Shown: piece after piece, positions 1-8,243 of the stretch | Layout of the letters: each line of letters begins with the position of its first letter | Numbering within the stretch: the stretch's first letter is position 1 | Notes under the pieces: generated by a model | Told to the model about the DNA's origin: nothing | Database searches by the model: none | The model's input: the letters and a program-made list of their open reading frames with translations, nothing else | Program-made: the position numbers and the translations under genes | Assembly (NCBI GenBank): GCA_021802085.1 | Contig: JAKAAZ010000010.1 | Span: 1-29,717 of the forward strand | Length of the DNA: 29,717 bases | Origin: Acidobacteriota bacterium | GTDB lineage: Bacteria > Acidobacteriota > Terriglobia > Terriglobales > Acidobacteriaceae | Reading direction: 5' to 3'

Positions 1-107
1 GCACCACTTCCCCCTCTTCTACAGTTTCATCCGATAACAGCGTGTAGATAGAGTGTGTTACGGAAGTTCCAACCCATCTTTAGAGAGTATAATTCTCTCC
101 GGGAAAA

Positions 108-480
108 TCAGTCTGGCGAGGCTTGGGAGCCCTTCTTCAGAAATCCAGTTTCGTCAAGAATCAGAACCGCATCCGGGCTGCCCAGCTTGTCTCGCACATA
201 CTCGCTGAGCCGCGCCTGCAGCGCATCGGCGTCCCAGCGTGCGCGGCCCAGCAAACACTGGCAACGCATCGCCGATACACTCGGCCACCTGCCAGCCGTT
301 CTTGCGCTCGCAGCCGCTCAACAACCCTTCCAGATAGGCCAGACTGCGTTCCCGCGCTTCGGTTCGCGCAAACAGATCACCCATCCGCCGATGCGCGCGC
401 ATCAGCTCGTCCTTCCAACCTCGATCGTCTTCTCCATCGCCTACGTGGAAAGCCTGCCTGAGCACCTTGCAGCCTATCAT
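108..480 (-). pseudogene. IS701-family transposase, N-terminal remnant (frameshifted)
   Basis: This is a decayed fragment of a DDE transposase of the IS701 type. The upstream part, read from about 430 to 270, gives RRMGDLFARTEARERSLAY and then a GCERKNGWQ motif, both typical of the N-terminus of these enzymes. The reading frame then shifts near position 265, apparently by a small deletion, and continues in another minus frame as LLGRARWDADAL and LDETGFLKKG. The last motif contains the first catalytic aspartate of the DDE triad. A TGA stop at 108-110 follows shortly after, and the remaining two thirds of the protein, with the other acidic residues, are absent. No terminal inverted repeats were recognised. 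The fragment begins only a few bases downstream of the stop codon of the DUF192 gene. It cannot be active. Confidence 0.8.
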
Positions 481-484
481 TTAG

Positions 485-889
485 TTACAACTGTAGTACC
501 AGGAAGGACCTGGGGCACCCAGCTACTGCGGGGGGTGTAGGCAGGATTTCGAGCTGGTCTCCGGTTTGGATGCCTCGCTGCTGGATCGATCCGGCAGGCA
601 ATTCGACCACAGAATGGATCTTCCAACTCACTGGGCTGATCCTCCACGGGCGAAGCCTGGGCCAGACCGCATGCACCCGATGCTGGCGATCGAGCGCGAC
701 CACGTCGATGGCAAAGAGCATCCCGAAGGTATGCACGCCGGAGGAGGGCCGAATCCATAAGCCAGCATCCGCATCCAGCCGCCTTCGGCCCAGCAGTCCG
801 ATCAGGCGCATGAGGAAGGTATCGGCCAACGCTATCCGTGTGCCGACCGTGGTCGCCCGCGTCTTGTTCGTAATCGTTACCAGTTGCAT
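485..889 (-). CDS. DUF192 family protein
   Basis: The 134-residue protein matches the DUF192 (COG1430) family: ALADTFLMRLIGLLGR near residues 20-35, then GLWIRPSSGVHTFGMLFAIDV and a later PAGSI segment. The molecular role of the family is unknown; members are small, often exported, and some lie in tad or secretion loci. No convincing signal peptide is visible at this start. The ATG at 887-889 has only a poor purine-rich stretch upstream, and the frame stays open to about 974 without a better start, so the N-terminus is uncertain. It lies at the 3' end of the tad operon after two small membrane peptides. The C-terminal residues (GCPRSFLVLQL) look atypical and end next to the IS701 remnant, so the original C-terminus may have been replaced. 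Confidence 0.75.
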   Translation of the reverse strand: MQLVTITNKTRATTVGTRIALADTFLMRLIGLLGRRRLDADAGLWIRPSSGVHTFGMLFAIDVVALDRQHRVHAVWPRLRPWRISPVSWKIHSVVELPAGSIQQRGIQTGDQLEILPTPPAVAGCPRSFLVLQL

Positions 890-992
890 TGGAATGGACA
901 GCTGCTTCTTTCTCGGTCGTGCCGGCCGATGCTGCTTCGGGTCCTGCCGCCAAGCGGATTTTTCTCGCAGGCATCACTGAGTCCATCACAGG

Positions 993-1014
993 GCGGCTCG
1001 CCGCGACGAGCCGC
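993..1014. other. GC-rich hairpin in the tad operon tail
   Basis: An inverted repeat has perfect 8-bp arms, gcggctcg (993-1000) and cgagccgc (1007-1014), around a 6-base loop. It lies between the second small peptide (stop at 1058) and DUF192 (start at 889). No T-run follows on either strand, so it is not a classical intrinsic terminator. It may be an mRNA-stabilising or attenuating stem-loop. Confidence 0.4.
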
Positions 1015-1057
1015 AGCCTCTGTGGAACTCCGGGATACACAGACAGAAAATCCGCTG

Positions 1058-1153
1058 CTACGCTGCTCTCTTCTTGCGGCGAAGAACCAAAATTGCCAGC
1101 ACCGCGACGAACAAGACTCCTGCAATCGCTCGAATACCCATACTGAGGTCCAT
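1058..1153 (-). CDS. 31-residue single-span membrane peptide (tandem copy 2)
   Basis: This small ORF encodes 31 residues starting MDLSMGIRAIAGVLF, followed by a hydrophobic stretch and a basic tail, LRRKKRAA. It would be a single membrane helix with a cytoplasmic positively charged C-terminus. A Shine-Dalgarno sequence (AAAGGAG) sits 7 bases before the ATG. The gene immediately upstream (1200-1295) has the same length and matches it at 18 of 31 positions when translated, so the pair arose by duplication and both appear to be under selection as proteins. It lies in the tad operon between tadC and the DUF192 gene. I do not recognise a family. A role in Flp pilus assembly is inferred from position only. 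Confidence 0.7.
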   Translation of the reverse strand: MDLSMGIRAIAGVLFVAVLAILVLRRKKRAA

Positions 1154-1199
1154 AGTTGTACTCCTTTCTAAAAAATGTCAGGGCCGGAATGCATCTCGA

Positions 1200-1295
1200 T
1201 CAGGCCGATTTTTTCTTTCTGCGCAGTATCAATACGCCGAGAACCATCAGGAAAAGTACCCCTGCAACAACACGCACAATCATGGATGTGGCCAT
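1200..1295 (-). CDS. 31-residue single-span membrane peptide (tandem copy 1)
   Basis: This ORF encodes 31 residues starting MATSMIVRVVAGVLF, with a continuous hydrophobic segment (about residues 6-24) and a basic end, LRRKKKSA. A near-perfect Shine-Dalgarno sequence (AAGGAGGA, complement of 1301-1308) lies 5 bases before the ATG. It is a paralogue of the next gene: both share SM near the N-terminus, an AGVLF core and an LRRKK tail, and both are exactly 31 codons. The start lies 94 bases downstream of the tadC stop, in the same orientation. No known family was recognised. The form (one helix plus a Lys/Arg tail) fits a small inner-membrane accessory or regulatory peptide of the pilus machine, but that function is an inference. 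Confidence 0.75.
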   Translation of the reverse strand: MATSMIVRVVAGVLFLMVLGVLILRRKKKSA

Positions 1296-1389
1296 CGCAT
1301 TCCTCCTTTCTGGTGAACTAAATTTCCCGCTCTCCAAATTCCGCGCTACCTTGTGCCCCTTCGGTGGGTCGCTCCGATGGGGCTTGCAT

Positions 1390-2292
1390 TTAGTTGGTCA
1401 AGCCAGTAAGACCGCGCCCGATGCTCAAAACCGCGGGCGCCAGCAAAACGATAAACATGCTGGGAAAAATAAAGAGGACCAGGGGAAAAATCATTTTGAC
1501 GGTCGTTTTTGCCGCCATTTCTTCGGCCCGCTGGCGGCGCTGCGTGCGCATACCATCGGCAAAGGTGCTGAGGGCTCGGGCAATCGGCGTTCCAAATTTT
1601 TCCGTTTGCGCCAACATGCTGGTAAACGAAGCGATGTCGGGAAGCAGGGTGCGATCGGCCATGCTTTGCCACGCCTCCATGCGCGGCTTGCCGGCCCGCT
1701 GCTCCCGATTGATCTGTAGAAACTCCTCATTGATTTCCGGGTGGCTGATACTCAACTCCGTACCGACACGCAACATCGCCTGGTCAAGCCCAAGCCCTGC
1801 ATCCACGCAGATGACAAGCAGATCGATCGCGTCTGGAACACTGCGCCGGATCCGTTCCCGTCTGCCTTTGACCGCGTGATCCAGCCAAAAGTCGGGAGCG
1901 AGGTACGCAACCGTCGCCAGGCCGGCGACCCACAGGAAGGTATTGGACGGAATAAAGCTGGCGGCGACGATGGCGGCCACCGGACCCAGCATCTGGGCTG
2001 CAAAATAGATTTCCATGGGCCCGTTTCCGCGCAGGCCGGCACTCACGAAGCGCTGCCGCAACCGATCGCCTTCGGCCAGTCCAATCTTGGCGCGGGTTTG
2101 ACGCACGATGCGAAGCAGCGACTCCTGCAGGCGTCTCGTGCGGTTGACGCGCTGCTCCGCGGATTGCGCGCTCGCCGTTACCTCCAACACGCGTCGGGTC
2201 GAACTCGACGCAGCCGGAATGACCAGCGAGACGAGGAAAAAGCTTCCGCAAAACAACGCACCCGCCAGAGCGAAATAAAAGAGGAAAATCAT
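1390..2292 (-). CDS. tadC: Flp pilus platform protein TadC (type II secretion F family)
   Basis: The 300-residue integral membrane protein belongs to the T2SS protein F/TadC family. It has an N-terminal hydrophobic segment (MIFLFYFALAGALFCGSFFL), a pair of membrane segments in the first third (FAAQMLGPVAAIVAASF and a following helix near FLWVAGLATVAYLAPDF), a cytoplasmic helical domain beginning SVPDAIDLLVICVDAGLGLD, and a C-terminal segment FPLVLFIFPSMFIVLLAPA. With TadB it forms the inner-membrane platform on which the TadA ATPase acts. It starts 5 bases after the tadB stop, so the two are co-transcribed and probably co-translated. Confidence 0.92.
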   Translation of the reverse strand: MIFLFYFALAGALFCGSFFLVSLVIPAASSSTRRVLEVTASAQSAEQRVNRTRRLQESLLRIVRQTRAKIGLAEGDRLRQRFVSAGLRGNGPMEIYFAAQMLGPVAAIVAASFIPSNTFLWVAGLATVAYLAPDFWLDHAVKGRRERIRRSVPDAIDLLVICVDAGLGLDQAMLRVGTELSISHPEINEEFLQINREQRAGKPRMEAWQSMADRTLLPDIASFTSMLAQTEKFGTPIARALSTFADGMRTQRRQRAEEMAAKTTVKMIFPLVLFIFPSMFIVLLAPAVLSIGRGLTGLTN

Positions 2293-2297
2293 GCTGT

Positions 2298-3266
2298 CTA
2301 CACCTGAATATTGACGATCCTGTGAATGAAAAAACCGCCGATGAGAATCAGTCCAGCGCCCATGTACAACAGCTTGTGACCGACAGGGTCGTGGAGAAGA
2401 ATGCGCGCATATTCCGGGTTGATCAAATTGGTCAGAACCAGCATCAAAACGGGAAGCAGGCTGAGGATCCAGCCGGTCAGCCGCCCCTGCGCGGTACGGA
2501 CACGAACCTCGCCTTCAATACGAATGCGCTCGCGGATCACATGCGTGGTGCGGTCGAGAATTTCAGTAAGATTGCCGCCCGTCTCTTTCTGTACCAGCAT
2601 TGCCGTGACCAGAAAGCGCAAATCTCTTGAGGGAACCCGGTCGGCCATTTGCAGCAGGGCATCGCGCAGCGGCAGGCCGAAATTCTGCTGCCGGAATACA
2701 GCATTGAATTCCGAACCAACGGCGGCTCCGGACTGTTCGGAGAGGACCTCAATCGCAGAACTGAGAGAATGGCCGGCGCGCAGCGCGCGCGCCATCAGGT
2801 CGATGGCATCCGGCAGAGCATTGTTGAATGCCAGCAGCCGTCGGGCGCGCTGCCGTTTCAAGAAAAGATAGGGAGTGAGGACGCCGACGACGCCGACGAT
2901 CCCGTCCAGCAAAACCGCGGGAAAAAATAAATAAGCGCCCAGAAACCCGAGTGCCCCCGCGGCGATGCTATAGACCACAAGAGTACCGACCGTCCAACTG
3001 CTGCCGGCCTGCATCGCCAATATTTTTAGATTCGCGGCAAACTTGAACCGATCGAGGAAGTTGTCCAGCCATGGGAATTTCCCCGCCTGGTCCAGCTTCA
3101 GAATCCGCTCCGCATCCCGTTGCCGGGTTTTGTCGGCCAGGCGCGCCAGTTGGATGTCGCCGACCCTCTGCTGCACGGACTTCTCCCATCGCGTCTGGCG
3201 CGTGAAAAATGCGACCAGCGCAAAACTGAGAAGAAGTACGGCGAGGAAGACGAAAACAAGCAGCAT
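2298..3266 (-). CDS. tadB: Flp pilus platform protein TadB (type II secretion F family)
   Basis: The 322-residue protein is a TadB homologue. It begins with a membrane anchor (MLLVFVFLAVLLLSFALVAF), has a central pair of helices (SIAAGALGFLGAYLFFPAV onward), the family domain starting ALPDAIDLMARALRAGHSLS, and C-terminal membrane segments (ILSLLPVLMLVLTNLINPEY and LLYMGAGLILIGGFFI). The ATG at 3266 has AGGAG 8 bases upstream. It pairs with TadC as the inner-membrane core of the Tad pilus machine. The gene is 11 bases downstream of tadA and 5 bases upstream of tadC, in a tight A-B-C order typical of tad loci. Confidence 0.93.
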   Translation of the reverse strand: MLLVFVFLAVLLLSFALVAFFTRQTRWEKSVQQRVGDIQLARLADKTRQRDAERILKLDQAGKFPWLDNFLDRFKFAANLKILAMQAGSSWTVGTLVVYSIAAGALGFLGAYLFFPAVLLDGIVGVVGVLTPYLFLKRQRARRLLAFNNALPDAIDLMARALRAGHSLSSAIEVLSEQSGAAVGSEFNAVFRQQNFGLPLRDALLQMADRVPSRDLRFLVTAMLVQKETGGNLTEILDRTTHVIRERIRIEGEVRVRTAQGRLTGWILSLLPVLMLVLTNLINPEYARILLHDPVGHKLLYMGAGLILIGGFFIHRIVNIQV

Positions 3267-3277
3267 ACAACCGACTC

Positions 3278-4627
3278 CTAAGCTTCCATCGAATGGTCTA
3301 TCAGATTCAGCGGCAGGGAAATTCCCGAAGCTTTGAGTTTCTCGGCGAACTTGGGAACGATGCCGGTGCCATAGAACCTGCCCCGCACCTTTCCCTGGCT
3401 GGTGATGCCCTGTTTTTCAAAGAGGAAAATGTCCTGCATGCTGATGACCTCACCGCTGGTGCCGGTGATCTCGGTAACATGGGTGACGCGGCGCGTGCCA
3501 TCGCTCATGCGTGATATTTGCACGATCAGGTGGACGGCGGCGGCGATTTGTTGGCGAATGGCCTTCTCCGGCAACGCGACATTTCCCATCATGGCCATCG
3601 TCTCGATTCGGGAAATAGCTTCGCGGGGATTGTTGGCATGGATCGTGGTGAGAGAGCCGTCGTGTCCGGTGTTCATGGCCTGCAACATGTCGAGGGCTTC
3701 CTCGCCGCGCACCTCACCGAGCACAATGCGGTCGGGACGCATTCTGAGGGCGTTGATGACTAGCTCGCGCTGCCGCACCGCGCCGCGACCTTCCACATTG
3801 GGAGGGCGGCATTCGAGGCGCACCACATGCTTCTGCTTCAGTTGCACCTCAGCAGAGTCCTCAATGGTCACGATGCGTTCGTGCTCGGAAATAAAACTCG
3901 ACAGCACGTTCAGCAGGGTGGTTTTGCCGGCACCGGTTCCCCCGGAAACGACAATATTCATGCGCGCCCGCACCGCGCCCTTCAGCGTCTCCATCATTTG
4001 CGGCGTCAGGCTACGATTGCGCAGCAGGTCCTCGACTTCGAGCGGGGTGCTGCCAAATCGGCGAATAGACAGAATCGGACCGTCGACTGCCAGCGGCGGA
4101 ATGATGATGTTGACACGCGAGCCGTCTTTCAATCGTGCGTCCACCATTGGGGAGGACTCATCGATGCGCCGGCCCACGGCCGAAACGATTTTGTCGACGA
4201 TGTGCATCAGGTGGGTATCGTCTTTGAAGACGATGTTGGTTTCTTCCAGAATGCCGCGCCGCTCCACATAGACCGTGTTGTAGGTGTTCACCAGAATGTC
4301 GCTCACGGTTGGGTCTTGCAGCAACGGCTCCAGCGGTCCCAGCCCGAATACCTCATCCATCAGTTCTTTCGCCAGCCGGTCCCGCTCCGTCGCGCTGAGC
4401 GGAATTCCCTGTTCCCCAATCAATTGATGAATCAGATTCATCAGCTGGCGCTTGGCGGCGGGATTCTCCTGGATGAACGCGAGCTTTTCCAGATCCATTT
4501 GCTTGATCAGTTCCTGGTGGACGGCGGACTTGATCTCCTGCTGCGTCTTCAGCGAGACAGACTTCGGCAACGGCGTGGGGAGAGCGCTCCGGTCGGGTGT
4601 GCTCATAGAAAGTACGGCTTCAGCCAT
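3278..4627 (-). CDS. tadA: Flp pilus assembly ATPase TadA/CpaF
   Basis: The 449-residue secretion ATPase powers Flp pilus extension. The order is an N-terminal helical region (about 1-90), the CpaF N-domain (about 90-210; MDEVFGLGPLEPLLQDPTVSD), Walker A GGTGAGKTT at 229-237, Walker B-like IVLGEVRGEE at 301-310, and the His-box region GHDGSLTTIHANNPREA at about 321-337. All catalytic motifs are intact. The start ATG follows GAGAGGTG with a 5-base gap. It would act as a cytoplasmic hexamer on the TadB/TadC platform. Neighbours are tadZ/cpaE upstream and tadB downstream. Length is usual for the family. Confidence 0.96.
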   Translation of the reverse strand: MAEAVLSMSTPDRSALPTPLPKSVSLKTQQEIKSAVHQELIKQMDLEKLAFIQENPAAKRQLMNLIHQLIGEQGIPLSATERDRLAKELMDEVFGLGPLEPLLQDPTVSDILVNTYNTVYVERRGILEETNIVFKDDTHLMHIVDKIVSAVGRRIDESSPMVDARLKDGSRVNIIIPPLAVDGPILSIRRFGSTPLEVEDLLRNRSLTPQMMETLKGAVRARMNIVVSGGTGAGKTTLLNVLSSFISEHERIVTIEDSAEVQLKQKHVVRLECRPPNVEGRGAVRQRELVINALRMRPDRIVLGEVRGEEALDMLQAMNTGHDGSLTTIHANNPREAISRIETMAMMGNVALPEKAIRQQIAAAVHLIVQISRMSDGTRRVTHVTEITGTSGEVISMQDIFLFEKQGITSQGKVRGRFYGTGIVPKFAEKLKASGISLPLNLIDHSMEA

Positions 4628-4675
4628 AAAGGCACCTCTCAGTATTGGAACGAGTTGTCATGGAAGGATTCACCG

Positions 4676-5908
4676 TCATTTCCAGAAAGCGAAGAGCTTT
4701 CGTTTCGGCGTCTCTGTTTCCGGGTTGGATTGCGCGTGCACCATCCGGTTGGCCCATTTGCTGATCTTGGTCGTGAACTCCGACCGCCGCTGCGGAGAAA
4801 GCGGTTCGCCGGCGTTGATGGCGCGAATCAGCTCCGCGTAGCTATTCGGAATGGTCACAGAAACGGGAAAACTAACCGCGCTTTCCACCTGCTCCGCGCT
4901 CACTGCATCGTTCGCGGTAGAACGGTTGATGGCGATCCGCAGCTTCGGCGCTGTGCGGGAATCCAACCCGAAATTTTCGACATGGCGGGACAGGTCGCGC
5001 AAGGCCGCCACATCCGGTGTCGCCACCAAATAGACTTCATCGGATGAATCGATGATGGCCGTATTGATATTCTGGGTTTCCAGCGAGGAATCGAGGACCA
5101 CATAGTCGTATTGGGTACGGAGAAATTCAAGCACATGTTCCATATCATTCGGACTGCTGCTATATCGGACCGCGCAGGTGTCCGGGGAAGGAAGCACATC
5201 CAGGCCGCTCGGGTGGTGCGTCAGAAAACCGGCAAGCAACTCGACATCCAGACGATCGACATTGCGAAGCAGTTCGTCGAAATAATACGGGTTCTCCGTC
5301 AAGCCAAGGTATAAGCAAACGTGTCCAAGCTGATGGTGATGGTCGATCAAGAGCACTTTTTTCCGGTGCTGGCGAACCAGGAAGATGGACAGGTAGACGG
5401 CCAGCGTGGTGGCCCCAACGCCTCCTTTGACTCCAAACAGCGCGATGACGCTTCCCGTATTCCTTGGTATATCGGGCGAGGCCGTTAAAAACCGCGCCTG
5501 TAACCTGCCTACCACCTCGGTGAATTGAGACAGGCCGAACGGGCAGTGTAGGAATTCGCTGCATCCGGCTCGCATCGCCTGCAGAAGAAGTTCCTCATTG
5601 CTGTGCTTTGAAACCGCGATGATGGCGATTTTCCCCGGTAACATCTGATGCAGAATTTCCGCCGACTGCGCTGCCTCCTCTGGATTGCTGTCGAAATCGA
5701 TGATGGCAATGCATGCGGCAGAGTCTTTCACTTTCTGCGAGAATTGAGGGCGCTTTTTGCGGCCCATGTAGTCGTGGAATTCCCCGGCAAACTCTGTGTC
5801 GGCGGCGTAGGCGCAGCCGTCCATGACGTTGGCCACCGTGCCTTGGTCGACGCGGACGGTGAAGACCGCAATCCTTGCCGAACCCGAGTTGGAGAATTTC
5901 GTCGCCAT
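4676..5908 (-). CDS. tadZ: Pilus assembly localisation ATPase TadZ/CpaE
   Basis: The 410-residue protein has two parts. Residues about 60-140 form a response-regulator-like receiver domain (CIAIIDFDSNPEEA; IAIIAVSKHSNEELLLQAMRAGCSEFL), and about 150-390 form a MinD/ParA-type P-loop domain. The P-loop reads KGGVGATT (161-168): the first signature lysine is kept, while the second lysine of canonical ParA proteins is Ala, as is frequent in the CpaE/TadZ group. These proteins position the Tad machine at the pole or recruit TadA. The start overlaps no gene but lies 3 bases after the rcpA stop and has no clear Shine-Dalgarno, suggesting translational coupling. Confidence 0.9.
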   Translation of the reverse strand: MATKFSNSGSARIAVFTVRVDQGTVANVMDGCAYAADTEFAGEFHDYMGRKKRPQFSQKVKDSAACIAIIDFDSNPEEAAQSAEILHQMLPGKIAIIAVSKHSNEELLLQAMRAGCSEFLHCPFGLSQFTEVVGRLQARFLTASPDIPRNTGSVIALFGVKGGVGATTLAVYLSIFLVRQHRKKVLLIDHHHQLGHVCLYLGLTENPYYFDELLRNVDRLDVELLAGFLTHHPSGLDVLPSPDTCAVRYSSSPNDMEHVLEFLRTQYDYVVLDSSLETQNINTAIIDSSDEVYLVATPDVAALRDLSRHVENFGLDSRTAPKLRIAINRSTANDAVSAEQVESAVSFPVSVTIPNSYAELIRAINAGEPLSPQRRSEFTTKISKWANRMVHAQSNPETETPKRKLFAFWK

Positions 5909-5911
5909 GGA

Positions 5912-7432
5912 TTAAGGTTGCGCGGCTTTCTTGACCGCAGGGGTCAGAGAGCGGTCGAATTGATCCGCGCCCATGTTGGGAAGCGACATTTTCGGCGTGG
6001 AGGGGTGCGTGTCCTCGTGCAACGGGTCAACAATGTAGGCAGTCACAATCACCACCAGGTCTTCGATGGAATGCGTGTTGTTTTTCGACTTGAAGAGTTC
6101 GCCCAGAATTGGAACGTTGGCGATCCCCGGCGTCTTGTCCAGAAGCACTGTGGTGCGGTGATCGAGCAATCCGGAAATGCTGAAGCTTTGTCCATCGCGC
6201 AACTCCACCTCCGTCTCAGCCCGGCGAGTAGAAATGGCGGGCACGGTGAAACCGGAGAGGGTGACGGTATTGGTATAGTCGAGCGCGCTGACTTCCGGGG
6301 CCACCTTCAAGAGGATGGTGTTATCGGAATTCACGGTGGGAGTGAACTTCAGTTTGACACCATACGGCTGAAACATGATCGTGACGGCAGCAAAGCTGCC
6401 CACTCCACCTTGAACCATGGGATAAGGGAATAAGCCGCCGGAAAGAAAGTCTCCTTCATGCCCGCTGATGGTAGTGATGGTCGGCTCCGCCAGGATCTGC
6501 AGGATGTTTTTCGCTTCCAGGTCCGCCATGGCCGCGCCAATGTTGAGCTTGGAGTTATAGAGCAGGAAATTGAGCGGATTGCTGACCGCCAATCCCACCT
6601 GGACCGGACTTCCGCCCACCCCCGAGACGGTGCTGGTCTGGGTGGTGCTGGCGCTGCTGAACTGCTGAGTGCCGGTGGCCGCCGTGTTTCTGCCGCCGCT
6701 GAAGAAATCGAAGCCGAACTGGTTCAATCGGGTCCGGTCGACTTCCGCGATGCGCACCTGCAACCGCACCTGCTGGGGATGGACATAGGTGACGGCGAGG
6801 GAGCTGACCACATCTTTGGAATAGGAAGAGGCTAGCTTCATTGCCTCCTGGTACGCAGGGTCCCCGATCGCGGTGCCGGACAAGTATACTTTTCCCGCCT
6901 TTGCCTGAATGCGAATATCCTGCCCCGGCAACGCTTCCGCCATCGACTGGCGAAGGGCCGCGACATCCAGGTCGGCCGATACGGTGTAGAACACGGACTG
7001 CCCGGAGGCATTCCAGAGGGCGACGCTGCTGACTCCAGGGGCCTCGGCTGTCAGCACCACCTCATTCGGACTGGGAATGAAGGACTGCAACACAGTCGGG
7101 TCGCTGACGTAGACGCGATGCAGGCGCTCCATGGTCTTCAGGGAAATGGAATGCCCGATGAGCAAATGAAAATTCTCCGCCACCTGTTGCGACGGCTGCA
7201 CGTCGGCTCCGGGGGCAAGACCGGCGAGGAAGGGCGCCTGAGGTTGGGACGACGAGGTGGACGGCGTTGCGGGCAGCGCCGCAGGCAGGTGTCCGGGCAG
7301 CGGCGCTGCCAGGTTGTGCGCCTGTGCGCGGGCAGGAATCGTCGTTGCCATACCAAGCAGCCACAGGAGCAGGATGGAAGTGCCGCGTCGAGTTGGAGTT
7401 CTTCGATTCAAATGCTTGTCACTCAAAAACAC
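5912..7432 (-). CDS. rcpA: Flp pilus outer-membrane secretin RcpA/CpaC
   Basis: The 506-residue secretin forms the outer-membrane channel of the Tad pilus. It has a basic N-terminus and a signal peptide ending near ARAQA (about residue 38), a pilus-type N-terminal domain (about 85-160; LLIGHSISLKTMERLHRVYVS), a BON-like segment (about 165-215), and the C-terminal secretin domain (about 280-470) with AKNILQILAEPTITTISG and VPILGELFKSKNN. A serine-rich insertion (about 245-270) precedes the secretin domain. The probable start is GTG at 7430-7432, 3 bases after the rcpC stop; the only nearby ATG would cut away most of the signal peptide. The start has no clear ribosome site, again suggesting coupling. 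Confidence 0.92.
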   Translation of the reverse strand: MFLSDKHLNRRTPTRRGTSILLLWLLGMATTIPARAQAHNLAAPLPGHLPAALPATPSTSSSQPQAPFLAGLAPGADVQPSQQVAENFHLLIGHSISLKTMERLHRVYVSDPTVLQSFIPSPNEVVLTAEAPGVSSVALWNASGQSVFYTVSADLDVAALRQSMAEALPGQDIRIQAKAGKVYLSGTAIGDPAYQEAMKLASSYSKDVVSSLAVTYVHPQQVRLQVRIAEVDRTRLNQFGFDFFSGGRNTAATGTQQFSSASTTQTSTVSGVGGSPVQVGLAVSNPLNFLLYNSKLNIGAAMADLEAKNILQILAEPTITTISGHEGDFLSGGLFPYPMVQGGVGSFAAVTIMFQPYGVKLKFTPTVNSDNTILLKVAPEVSALDYTNTVTLSGFTVPAISTRRAETEVELRDGQSFSISGLLDHRTTVLLDKTPGIANVPILGELFKSKNNTHSIEDLVVIVTAYIVDPLHEDTHPSTPKMSLPNMGADQFDRSLTPAVKKAAQP

Positions 7433-7435
7433 CGG

Positions 7436-8239
7436 TTAGAAGCTGGTTGCGATTTGTTTGTTCCCCAGCACGGTCTCGACAACATAGGGCGGCGCGCGTT
7501 TTGCCCGCGCCAGGGTACGGGTGACCGCAGCCGGGATGACGCCGGTGCCGGGGATGAGCTGCGAAAGCGCGACCGGGGCATCGTTGACCTGTCCCTGGTC
7601 GGCGCCGTTGCGCAGAACAAAATGAATTGTGCCTTGCGTGCTGGCCAGGACTACCCGTTCCGCATCCTCCGGCTGTACCAGCAGCGTGACCACGTTGACA
7701 CTGGCGGGTTTGCCATCGGGATTGGGTTCCACCTGATTTCCGGCGGCCAGAACTTCCGCATCCTGCAAGACCGTGGCTGTGATAGGTTCGGGGGATGTAC
7801 CCGAGCGATAGGTGACGAGAACATCCACGTGGGAACCGGGAAAGAGAAATCCCGCCACGCCGACGACTTCGTCCGACCGCAGGGCAACCGCACGCATGCC
7901 ATCCGGGATTTTTACCGTCAGGCCCATGCCGGGAATCGCCAGGTCGCGATCGAGGATCGGCGCGCCCGCTGCCAGCGGATAGAGGAGCGAACGTCCGATG
8001 ACATCCTGCGGCTTGAGGAAAGCGCCCACCAATGGAATCGATACCGGCCACGCCACAGTCTCGAGCTTTTCCGCTTTTATGACTTCTCCCGCATCGAGTG
8101 GAGCGGCTGCCGCAATATATTCCTGCGTGACCACGGCCGGTCCTCCACGCAGGTGCAACTTTTTGCCGAGCAGGAAGGTGCAAGCCCCCGAGATGACGAG
8201 GGCGATGAGAAATGCCGAGCTCAATCTGCGCTTGTTCAT
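7436..8239 (-). CDS. rcpC: Flp pilus assembly protein RcpC/CpaB
   Basis: The 267-residue protein begins MNKRRLSSAFLIALVISGAC, a single membrane anchor or signal segment. It is followed by a SAF-type domain (about residues 45-110; PLDAGEVIKAEKLETVAWPV, LLYPLAAGAPILDRDLA) and the RcpC/CpaB domain (VVGVAGFLFPGSHVDVLVTYRS). Members of this family work in the periplasm with the secretin and may bind peptidoglycan. I chose the ATG at 8239 because it directly precedes the hydrophobic anchor; an in-frame start 22 codons upstream would overlap the end of tadV and add a non-hydrophobic leader. It lies 4 bases after tadV and 3 bases before rcpA. Confidence 0.9.
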   Translation of the reverse strand: MNKRRLSSAFLIALVISGACTFLLGKKLHLRGGPAVVTQEYIAAAAPLDAGEVIKAEKLETVAWPVSIPLVGAFLKPQDVIGRSLLYPLAAGAPILDRDLAIPGMGLTVKIPDGMRAVALRSDEVVGVAGFLFPGSHVDVLVTYRSGTSPEPITATVLQDAEVLAAGNQVEPNPDGKPASVNVVTLLVQPEDAERVVLASTQGTIHFVLRNGADQGQVNDAPVALSQLIPGTGVIPAAVTRTLARAKRAPPYVVETVLGNKQIATSF

Positions 8240-8243
8240 CGTG

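Noticed and set aside
477..1040. 187-residue minus-strand ORF overlapping DUF192
   Set aside because: It is an alternative frame over the DUF192 gene, whose frame has clear family motifs.
1318..1389. 23-codon ORF starting one base after the tadC stop (minus strand)
   Set aside because: It has no ribosome site of its own, no hydrophobic segment and no recognisable motif; probably chance.
3827..5047. 406-residue plus-strand ORF opposite tadA and tadZ
   Set aside because: Antisense shadow; the minus strand encodes well-conserved TadA and TadZ across the same bases.
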